From NCBI GenBank assembly GCA_947359465.1, contig OX375878.1, positions 82,005,627-82,069,626 of the forward strand: DNA of 64,000 bases, written 5' to 3'. Below are positions 24,378-33,182 of this stretch, in pieces (position 1 is the first letter of the stretch; each line of letters begins with the position of its first letter). The DNA is from Metellina segmentata. Lineage: Eukaryota > Arthropoda > Arachnida > Araneae > Tetragnathidae. The notes beneath the pieces were generated by a model. That model did no database searches and was not told the origin of the DNA. It was given only the letters and a program-made list of their open reading frames with translations. The translations under genes and the position numbers were made by a program.

Positions 24378-25361
24378 TTAAGATAATTTGTAACTACTGA
24401 GTATAACAATGTGTATTTTCAAACTTGAATTGATATTAACGTATTAAATCAAAATGCTTATAACAAGAAACCTGAGGGGAACTTTAAAAAAAATCTCCCA
24501 CTGTGTATCTAATTTATGGAAAACAATTAACTAGAAATATTTATTTCTAATGCATTTGTCTTGCAGCTTATTTTATTTATACCCGAACATCTCCTTCTGA
24601 ACAATAATTTCATAATGGCTAAAGTCATTATGTCAACGATGCCATAAAAAGACGTTATTTAATTGCAGACATCGTTCACGGCAAATAGCTAATAAAAAGG
24701 GGTTTTCATATCTCCGGCGTTCATGAGAGTACATTTTGGTACAAAAAATACATTTTTGCAGCCTTTTTTACAGCCGCTATGTAATTATTTCCCTCATTGT
24801 CGATAGCTATCACTTTTCCATGACCTGAAAAAAGGGACTAAGAAAAGAATTAAAAGCAGAATTTATCTGTGAATTTCTTCCGAATGTGAAGCATAATTAG
24901 TCGTATTTCTGTGAAATACGATTCCTCGTGTCTTTTTTGTGGCTCCTTTTGAGCTTTTAAGTAATTGCTCGTGTAGCCTTTCGTTACAAGCACATTTTTA
25001 AAACTCAATAAAATGTTTGACTGTTTTTAGCTAACGTATCACATTTTAGAATGCGTTTAGGTTTATGAAATGGCACAGTACTTTTAAGACTGGCAATGAT
25101 AAAAAAATCTATGGAACTTTTTTATTTTGTAAGGAAGAGGATAAGAAATTAATTGTTTCATGTTTATAGGAATGATCATTTTGCCCCAGAGCTTGTAAAA
25201 ATATTTAAAGTATTTAAAATATGCAATAATTTAATGGAAAAGTGAACACCAGAGTGAAATTGGTTGGCGAACGTTGAAGTTTTTTTTTTAAATTAGTTTC
25301 ATTTTTAATATTAAAGCAGATTTAATTTTAAAATGCTTAGAACCCCCTACATTTGTAAGTA

Positions 25362-25665
25362 CGTTAACCCAATAAACCTCTAAGAGTCAAAGTAACCGGT
25401 TGCCAGTTCAAAACTCGGTTCAGCCATCCTATACACGTGGTTGGTACCTGTTAAAATTTGTCGTGTCCTCAAATGTCTTCATGTTGGCGTGATGTGAAGG
25501 TTTGGAAAGTTGGGTGTCTACTCAGGTGTGCTGTGGATATGACCGTGGTTCAAAATTACGTTATGTTGTCCTCCTTTCCCTTCGGTTTTGATCCCGGACC
25601 AATAGCCAGTTATGTCAATCCCAATGGGACGTTAATTAAAATACCTACCTGCCTATCTGAGCGTT
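25362..25665 (+). mobile_element. SINE-A at the junction of copies A and B
   Basis: Short head (AAGTAACCGGTTGCC), body (CTCAAATGTCTTCATGTTGG, GGTTCAAAATTACG, GATCCCGGACCAATAGCC) and tail GGGACGTTAATTAAAATACC. It shares with the 19.2-kb SINE a distinctive CCTGCCTATCTGA after the tail, so the two are paralogues made by the segmental duplication rather than independent insertions. Confidence 0.85.
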
Positions 25666-26032
25666 AAATTTCATTGCATCCTACTTATTTGTTCAAAGAC
25701 AATTCATAATATTTTGTTGTCTGAACTTGTTTACGTGTTCACTAACATTTTCCTTATGCAGTGATGCTTTATCTTCTAGATTTGACATTCGCTTCTGCGT
25801 TCAGATTGCTGAAGAGTTTCATAAGAGATCTTCCGTGTACTTTTAGCAACGTTTTACTAAATAGAATCAATAGCTCGTATCAAACATGTTCTGTAAAATT
25901 AGTGAATGAATCACATAGCGTTTGAATTTAAGTTGTCTACATTCGTTTGTCATTATTCTTCAGTATACAAATATAGTTCATTTTTGAGCCCGTATGTTAA
26001 TGAAGCATAGTACTTATATAGATATTAAACTA

Positions 26033-26205
26033 TAATACTATGAAAATTATTTTACTAAAATACTATAAAAATTATTTTACTAAATTACTATAAAAATTAT
26101 TTTACTAAAATACTATAAAAATTATTTTACTAAAATACTATAAAAATTATTTTACTAAAATACTATAAAAATTATTTTACTATAATACTATGAAAATTGT
26201 TACAT
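26033..26205 (+). repeat. 25-bp tandem repeat, about 7 copies
   Basis: Unit ACTATAAAAATTATTTTACTA plus AAAT. Highly regular and specific to copy B of the duplication. Confidence 0.9.
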
Positions 26206-26714
26206 TAGCATTTATGTATAAATTAGTATACCATACTTTAATACTGACAACCTAAAACGGTACCTTCATGCAAGTATAAATATTATTCATACAATGTCAT
26301 ATTTATGAGGATGAAATCGCAAACTTTCAGTTACTAAAAGTCTGAATTATTGATGTGTTAGCTTTCAGAAATCGGAACGCGTAAGGCATGTTGCAAGTAA
26401 ATTGGTTTTTAAAACTATCGTAAAGTCTTTTGATAAAATATAATATCATTATTGACTTCAGATTATTTGTTAATACTGAGTATAACAATGTGTATTTTCA
26501 AACTTTAATTGATATTAACGTATAAAACCAAAGTGCTTATAACAGGAAACATGAGGCGAACTTTAAAAAAAAATCTCCCACTGTCTATTTAATTTTAAGG
26601 AAAAAGGAAACTTTAGAAAAACTTAGTTCTAATACATTTGTCATGCAGCTTATTTTATTTATACCCGAACATCTCATCCTGAACAACAATTTCATAATGG
26701 CCAAAGTAATTATG

Positions 26715-26897
26715 TCAACGATGCCATAAAAAGACGTTATTTAATTGCGGACCTCGTTTGCGGCAAATAGCTAATAAAAATGGGTTTTCATATCCCCGGC
26801 GTTTATGAGAGTACATTTTGGCACAAAAAAATACATTTTTGCAGCCTTTTTTTATAGCCGCTATGTAATTATTTCCCTCATTGTCGATAGCTATCAC
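26715..26897 (-). other. Unrecognised 60-codon frame shared by copies A and B
   Basis: The frame begins MIAIDNEGNNYIAAIKKGCK. The homologous copy-A stretch (about 24648-24830, minus) keeps IAIDNEGNNYIAAVKK with mostly conservative changes. This could be a fossil exon or chance; no domain is recognised and no splice context is convincing. Confidence 0.25.
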
Positions 26898-27701
26898 TTT
26901 TCCATGACCAGAAAAATAGGGACGAAGAAAAGAATTAAAAGCAGAATTTATCTGTGAATTTCTTCCGAATGTGAAGCATAATTAGTCGTATTTCTGTGAA
27001 ATACGATTCCCCGTGTCTTTTTTGTGGCTTCTTTTGAGCTTTTAAGTAATTGCACGTGTGGCTTTTCGTTACAAGCACATTTTTAAAAGCTCAATAAAAT
27101 GTTGGACTGTTTTTTGCTAACGTATCACTTTTCAGAATGGGTTTAGGTTTATGAAATGGCAGAATACCTTTGATACAGGCAATGATAAAAAATTCTATGG
27201 AACTTTTTTTATTTTGTAGGGAAAAGGATAAGAAATTATTTGTTTCATGTTTATAAGAATGTTCTTTGTTTCCCCAGAGTTTGTAAAAATATTTAAAGCA
27301 TTTAAAATATTGAATAATTTAATTGAAAAGTGGACACCAGAGTTAAAGTGGTTGGCGCACGTTAAAGTTTTTTTAAATTAGTTTCATTTTAATTGTTAAA
27401 GTTGATTTCAATTTGAAAATTTACAACCCCTACACTTGTAAGTACGTGAACCCAATAAACCTCCACGAGTCAAAGTAACCCAGTTGATTAGCAACCAGTA
27501 GGTTGCGTGTTCGAAAGTCGGTTCAGCCTTCTTGTACACGGGGTTTAGAAATGTTAACATATGTCGTGTCCTCAAATGTCCTGACGTTGGCGTAGTGTGA
27601 ATGTTTGGAAATTTTGTGTCAGCTCAGGTGTTTACCTCGTCATCGGTCCGTGGTTCAAAATTACGAGGCATTTTACTCTGGTCGTAGGGATTGGTCCCAG
27701 A

Positions 27702-28994
27702 TAGGGATGTCTATAACCGTCCGGTTAAACGGATAAGTCGTTTTTTTCGTTTCTGTCAACTGGTTTTTTTCGGTGTTTTCTAGGCACGTTTATTTAAAAA
27801 CTAATTAGAAAAAAAACCAGCCCCGAAAATTCACGAAAATTATATTCGTGGCCTGTGTTTATGGGATGCAAATGGTTATTTTTTCACAGTTGATTTTTCA
27901 AGATCCACATAGTTTATCTCCCTTTTAAACCACTCCCATTATATAGCTTGTTCTCATTCTCTGACTTTGTATTGTTTATCTTTGCGGGTTGAGGTATAAA
28001 CAAAGGAGTCAGCGATGATCTAAAGTGCATTTATACCAAACAACGTTTAATTACGATGTAAAAGTCAACAGAAGATGTCTAACACATATCTTTACAGGCG
28101 CCGAGTTTGAGTCGGGGGCAAGCAACGTTTGGGAAAGTGCCTTTGGTTATCTTTGTTATTATATATTTGTATCTGATTTATGAAGAAGTGTATTGCTTCT
28201 CGCCTCGTGTTTTTAAAAAGTGTATTTGAATGTAAATGGTCTGAATTTTGATTCTCGCAAACAGGAATGACAAGTATCCATCAACAAATTGGGTGGCTAC
28301 AGTGTATGCAGTTAGTCCTTTTTCTTATTCCCTTCCTCTGATGGAATTCGATTTATGTAAATGTAATTTTCGGACACTAAGCTTCACAGCTCTCGTCCCA
28401 CCGTCTTACCGCTATGCCTTAGTCGAACGTTTAGAAATATTTTGCTAAACTAAATAAAAACGAAGCTCAATATAATTTTTGCCTGAAGCCAATTAAAAGT
28501 GGAGGAGGAACCTCGAATTTATGGCAACATGTGGGTTAAATAGGTTAAAACCTCAACCAAAAAAACCTTTTTGAGTAAAAAGTTTATAAATCTCTGGATC
28601 AGTTAAATATAACTGAGCGAGTATTTATGAGCAGAGTAAATAAAAAGTATTAGGTTGAATAGATAAAACAACATTAACAAGATAACTAATGTTTTAATTA
28701 TTTTATTCGTTTGAGTATCTTTATTTTGAAATAATTATGTAAGTTTTGGTTTATTTTAGAATTAATGTGAATTTTTGTAACAGTTGTGATGTGATGAATA
28801 AAACAGTTAATGACATTTAGCACTTTTTATATATAACTAAATAGAAACACCTTGAAGTTTTTAAATATAGGTTAAATTTTCTCTGGTTATTTAAAAAACC
28901 GGTTTTTTTTACTCGATTAAACCGGGGCAGTTAGAACCGGACAAAAAAACAGGTCAACCGAAAACCGGTCATTTTCTGAGAGTTGTCAGTCCTA
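27702..28994 (+). mobile_element. Ac-like hAT element, defective (1293 bp)
   Basis: The ends are TAGGGATGTC and CAGTCCTA, and the flanks are GTCCCAGA (27694-27701) and GTCCCGGA (28995-29002), an 8-bp duplication with one mismatch. The subterminal regions are dense in AACCGG/CCGGTT motifs at both ends, the kind of clustered binding-site array seen in hAT elements; TAGGGATG ends recall the Ac group. The interior has only a BED-finger fragment. Confidence 0.85.
28460..28526 (+). pseudogene. BED zinc-finger fragment of a hAT transposase
   Basis: The plus strand reads CLKPIKSGGGTSNLWQHVG, which fits the second half of a BED finger (typically a Cys region, a GGTSNLWQHL-type segment, then His), followed at once by a stop. 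No catalytic core or dimerisation domain is visible in the rest of the element. Too short to stand alone, but its position in a hAT with a target duplication makes the call reasonable. Confidence 0.65.
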
Positions 28995-29130
28995 GTCCCG
29001 GACCGTCACCTATAGTGTTGTGTCGATCCATTGCGACGTTAATAATTACTTTCCCAATAAACCTCAAGTTTGTTTCACTTTGAAGCACGACGTTAATTAA
29101 AAATACCTAAAATACATACCTTGTTTTACT

Positions 29131-29880
29131 TTGGGCTATTCACCATAAAACCCAAATAACGAACCAACCAATCAAAGCCCGACTATTTACTAGTTTATAA
29201 TTGATGTTCATTTGTCTGCATTAATAGCCCGTTGTGTTACTCTAGTGTAAAATCAATTATATACCTACTCATCTTATGTTTGCATAAATATTGAATTTTT
29301 TTTTAATGCATGCATTTGTATTTATGTCTTAGAAAGCATTAGATGAAGCATATAAAAAGGAGATATCATTCAATGTTTCTAAGTATTATAAATTTTACTT
29401 AAAATGTGAATTCAAACCAATCTGCCTTATTTACAGAATGGTTAGAGATGTATGCACTAGCACATTCAATATCGCTCACTATTCACAAACGATGCAATTA
29501 TTCGATAGTACACATTGTCAGATCATGCCCCAGAATCAATTGCATTTTGAGATCGGTATCTCAAACCAAGTCACATTAAAGTCGGTATTGGCAAACGGCC
29601 ATCGCGCGATCTTTGATAATCCAATTCAATCAAACGCCGTATAGAATTGAGATTTAATGGATATCGCAGAAATGATTCCAAACAATCGATTCTCAACACG
29701 ATCTCGGATCGAAACTAAAATCCTTGAGTTGTGCGAGTAGTATTCTAATAACATGCCGCATTTAAACTTGTAAACTTTCAACAATGTAACTGTTGTCACA
29801 TAAATGAAACGATAGTTTTGAGATACGTGCTAGTTTTACAAATTTTATACTTAAACTTGGAATTAGAATATATACTATAT
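29131..29880. other. AT-rich DNA, nothing recognised
   Basis: A 68-codon plus frame at 29438-29644 has no motif. No repeats seen. Confidence 0.4.
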
Positions 29881-29888
29881 GGGACATA

Positions 29889-29929
29889 AGTATTTGGACA
29901 CTGCAGAAAACATGCAGTGTCCAAATACT
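29889..29929. repeat. Perfect 17-bp hairpin made of two Tc1-type termini
   Basis: AGTATTTGGACACTGCA (29889-29905) and its exact reverse complement (29913-29929) flank a 7-base loop; weaker pairing extends outwards to about 29878 and 29940. CAGTGTCCAAATACTTTT is the form of many Tc1-like element termini. Confidence 0.85.
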
Positions 29930-29988
29930 TTTATCCATATTGTTCATTATGGAATCGCAAAAATAGGAAGATTAGATTATTTATTATA

Positions 29989-30087
29989 CAGGGTGGTCCC
30001 GAATTCATGGTACAAACTTTAATGGTAGGTACAGGACATTGTAACAATGATTTATTGTATAGGAATGTATAGTCGCAAGTGACGCGC
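29989..30087 (+). repeat. Left terminal inverted repeat (99 bp)
   Basis: Exactly complementary to 31395-31493. Such long inverted repeats normally carry the transposase-binding sites. Confidence 0.97.
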
Positions 30088-30167
30088 GGTGAGGCGAAAA
30101 CAGGGGAAATAACGGCCTAAAGGAATAACAAAGATTTTATTGAAAGCGTTGTTGACAAGTGTCATGT

Positions 30168-31244
30168 TTACAGTAATTGTTCAAAATTGCGTCCACCAGT
30201 ATCGATACATGCTTGACAGCGTCGGTGGAGCGATTGGCGTACACGTTCAAAGATGCCTGGTATTTCACGCACACCTGCAGCAGCTACAGATAAGCGAGCG
30301 ACGAGATCCTCATCTGAGTCAACTGGAGTCTCATAAACAAGATGCTTTAGATGTCCCCATAAAAAGTAATCGAGGCTCGATAAATCGGGAGATCGGGGTG
30401 GCCAAGGGACTGGTCCACCACGCCCAATCCATCGAGTACCAAACGTGGCATTCAGGTAATTCCGTACATCAATGCTGAAGTGTGCTGGCGCCCCATCGTG
30501 CTGAAACCACATGCGGTTACGAATGGCGATCGGAACATCATGCAGCAGTTGTGGTAACACTTCTTTCAGAAAAATAAGATAGCTTCCGCCAGTGAGCCGC
30601 GTGGGTAGTAAGTATGGGCCAATCAAAAAGTCGTTCACAATACCAGCCCACACATTAATACTGAAACGTTGTTGAAACGCATGTCGACGCGTTGCATGTG
30701 GATTAACGGTTGCCCACACATGGGAATTGTGCGCATTAAAGACACCCTCGCGTGAAAATGTCGCTTCATCTGTAAATAGCACATAATCTACGAAATCCGG
30801 CTGCAACGCACATAGCTGCATCACCCACAGGCAGAAGTTCACGCGGCGAGGATAATCTGCCGGATTCAATGCTTGTACTTTCTGAAAATGGAAGGGGTGT
30901 AAGCGATTTTCGTTTAACACTCTGCATACAGTCTGATGACTCACACCTACGTCACGCGCAACAGTTCTTGTGCTTGACTCGGGTCTATCAGCCACAATGT
31001 TCAAGATGCTTTCTTCCAGCCTTGGAGTGCGTACAGCTCTTACTCGACCAGCGCCATGTCTGTTGACGTCGAACGCACCTGTTTCACAAAGTTGACGATG
31101 TAACCGTTGAAAAATTCTATGATCCGGCATTCGTCGATCAGGATACTCCGCGCGATACATTCGTAACACAGCTCTGCCGTTACCATTTGCACGGCCGTAC
31201 ATGTAATGCATGTCTGCTTTTTCTGCATACGTAAAGTCACCCAT
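30168..31244 (-). CDS. Mariner-superfamily transposase (DD41D)
   Basis: A 358-residue cut-and-paste transposase, acting in the nucleus on the element's own inverted repeats. Residues 5-52 form an N-terminal helix-turn-helix of the DUF4817 type (MYGRANGNGRAVLRMY). A GRPR-like GRVR lies at 66-69 and a second HTH at about 75-112 (VARDVGVSHQTVCRVLNEN). The RNase-H-like core shows FTDEATF (D159), MWFQHDGAPAH (D250) and SPDLSSLDYFLWG (D292), so 41 residues separate the last two acidic residues, rather than the 34 of classical mariners. The C-terminus ends GGRNFEQLL. The ATG at 31242-31244 suits family length; stop and start both lie between the inverted repeats. No frameshift or missing motif is seen. 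Related to the broken gene at 12087-13144. Confidence 0.95.
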   Translation of the reverse strand: MGDFTYAEKADMHYMYGRANGNGRAVLRMYRAEYPDRRMPDHRIFQRLHRQLCETGAFDVNRHGAGRVRAVRTPRLEESILNIVADRPESSTRTVARDVGVSHQTVCRVLNENRLHPFHFQKVQALNPADYPRRVNFCLWVMQLCALQPDFVDYVLFTDEATFSREGVFNAHNSHVWATVNPHATRRHAFQQRFSINVWAGIVNDFLIGPYLLPTRLTGGSYLIFLKEVLPQLLHDVPIAIRNRMWFQHDGAPAHFSIDVRNYLNATFGTRWIGRGGPVPWPPRSPDLSSLDYFLWGHLKHLVYETPVDSDEDLVARLSVAAAGVREIPGIFERVRQSLHRRCQACIDTGGRNFEQLL

Positions 31245-31394
31245 CGTCTACGGCAGCACAGTTGTGAATGGCGCTTTTCCCTACTGCGATGCATCATGTT
31301 CAACAGCGGCTAGACATCTACTGCCCTCTACCGGCAATGATACCAACCGATCACTCCATTTCTCTTTCCTTTTATTTCCCCTGTTTACGCCTCA

Positions 31395-31493
31395 GCGCGT
31401 CACTTGCGACTATACATTCCTATACAATAAATCATTGTTACAATGTCCTGTACCTACCATTAAAGTTTGTACCATGAATTCGGGACCACCCTG
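31395..31493 (-). repeat. Right terminal inverted repeat (99 bp)
   Basis: Exactly complementary to 29989-30087. Confidence 0.97.
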
Positions 31494-31495
31494 TA

Positions 31496-32330
31496 GAACT
31501 CGTGGGCAATGAATACGAACATGTTGAAGATCAATCGTACAAGTAAGATTTAGGGAGTTCCCCCTTTTTCTATGACATCATAAAATACTACTCATCTCAA
31601 GAGATTACAGGTCTATTGAAACGACATAAATAATAGTCAACTAAGGAATTGATTAAATACAAGCTCAATGTATGACTGTTAAAATGATAAAACTACAATT
31701 TTCGCTTTTGCTGAAAATTAGAATAAGTTATGATTTGTGAAAATAAATAAAATGAAGCTCGAGGACAGTAATAAGTATATACTAAAATTGTATTACTTCA
31801 TATCAATAGAATCCGTTAAATTAATTTGATAAAGCGCGTAGGAAATCTAGATTTTTCATTCTTGATCTTGCACGTGGATCATAGTCACAAAGAATACTTC
31901 TGAGAAAACGAAGAACAAATAATTCTAATTTTCTGCAAGTGGGCCATCAAATTTTACCATTTTAACAATTTGGATTGCATTTTGTACCAACTCGATTCAT
32001 GAATTATTCAAAGAGTGCGTTTTCAATAACGAATCTGATAAAGTAAGCGAATTAGATGTAAACGTATAAGAACTTGATCTAAGGCACTCGCGTATTTTAA
32101 AAATTGAGTTATAAATACGTAATATACATGTGGACAGTATTCATTAAAAATTTCAAACAACTAATCTATAAAAAAGTATATACCTATCAAACGGTGTCTG
32201 CAAAATGTTACATTTTTATTTCATATTACATGTTTCGTAATTATATTTGCAGTCTGTAAAAACGATTTGTTCAATTTAATTCTAAAAGTATCCGAATATT
32301 CTACAGGAATCTACTTTCCTCTAATATATG
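31496..32330. other. AT-rich DNA, nothing recognised
   Basis: No open frame with motifs. Parts may be very old copies of the ~130-bp repeat that follows. Confidence 0.35.
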
Positions 32331-33180
32331 CTTTATCCAAAGTAGTGTTTTTAATAACTAAACTTTTCGAAACTGGGGCATGAAATATTATCATTCTACG
32401 CATTTTAACCTTTAACGAAAAGAAGACACAAAAGTAAAGATACAAGAAAAACATAGTGTCTCCATAAATTAATGAAACCGAAATTAAAATAATATCGAAA
32501 ATAGAACATAAATTCCACGCTTAACAATTTCTAACCCTTTAAGAAAAATATATACTGGTGTACAGAGATACACAAACAAATCAAAGTGACTCCGTAAAAG
32601 TTTTGAAATAGAATTTAAAATAATTTGTGAAAACTGAAGAGAATATTTTCAACTCTGCAATTTACAGCCCTTAGCTGGATGCAAAAATATAGACTCGAAC
32701 GTAGCGTAACCGACTCCATAAAACATTTAAAACGAATTCAAAGTAATTTAGGAAAATTCAAAGGAATTTAGGAAACTTAATTAAACTCCTAACTTTGTTA
32801 TTTGTTATACTTCCCTTAAAAGATTCAACTACAAAGGTACAGACAAAAACAAGACGTAGCGTCTTCGTAAATGTTGAAATCGAATTCCCAAGAATTTCGT
32901 AACTAAAGCACATGTTCTCAACTCTGCGTAACATCCAACCCTTAACGAAAATCAGACAATGTTAGACACGAATATAGTTTAGCGTCTCGGTAAAGATGTT
33001 GAAATGGAATTTAAAAGAATTTGGAAGAACTAAGCGGTAATTCTCCCAACACAACGCTATTCCTTATGCTTCCCTTCATGTGATACTAAGTTGCAGACAC
33101 AAACAACGCGTAAGGACTCCATAAATATATCGAAATCGAATTCACTAGAATTTTGAAACCAAACACATATTCCCAGCTCA
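32330..33180 (+). repeat. Diverged ~130-bp satellite, about 6 copies
   Basis: Each unit runs through an ACCCTTAA-type start, CAGACACAAACAA..., GTAGCGTC/GACTCC...TAAA, a GTTGAAATCGAATTC block, AGAATTT, then CTCAACTCTG. Unit starts fall near 32407, 32535, 32670, 32813, 32937 and 33072. The same motif (GACACAAACAAAGCGTAAC) resumes at 35351, beyond the SINE block. Confidence 0.7.
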
Positions 33181-33182
33181 AA

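Larger units (their letters stand above)
19505..25361 (+). repeat. Segmental duplication, copy A (with two transposon insertions)
   Basis: Sequence from ATAGCGTTTGAATTTAAGTT at 19505 recurs at 25917, and that from GATAATTTG at 24382 to the SINE at 25362 recurs at about 26464-27440. Removing the hAT (20172-22917) and the piggyBac element (22924-24377) leaves roughly 1.65 kb, collinear with copy B. Divergence is moderate, with many single-base changes and small indels. A possible conserved minus-strand frame (24650-24830, homologous to 26715-26897) is not recognised as a gene. Confidence 0.9.
25917..27440 (+). repeat. Segmental duplication, copy B
   Basis: Collinear with copy A minus its transposons. 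Around 26457 the sequence reads TTGACTTCAGATTATTTG where copy A has TTGACTTAA...(insertions)...TTAAGATAATTTG, i.e. a site without the insertions. About 240 bp at 25670-25910 are specific to this copy. Confidence 0.9.
27440..29130 (+). mobile_element. SINE-A interrupted by a hAT element
   Basis: The 5' part (27455-27701) has head AACCCAGTTGATTAGCAACC, B box TGCGTGTTCGAAAGTCGG and body up to GATTGGTCCCAGA. The 3' part (28995-29130) resumes GTCCCGGACCGTCACC and ends with the CGACGTTAATTAAAA tail. The interruption is exactly the hAT at 27702-28994. This SINE is the third of the duplication-junction copies. Confidence 0.88.
29989..31493 (-). mobile_element. Apparently intact Tc1/mariner-superfamily element (1505 bp)
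   Basis: TA duplications flank it (29987-29988, 31494-31495). The termini begin CAGGGTGGTCCCGAATTCAT on both strands and are identical for 99 bp (29989-30087 versus 31395-31493); a weaker match continues about 25 bp. One uninterrupted transposase gene occupies the middle on the minus strand. Perfect ends plus an intact gene point to recent insertion and possible autonomy. Confidence 0.97.
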
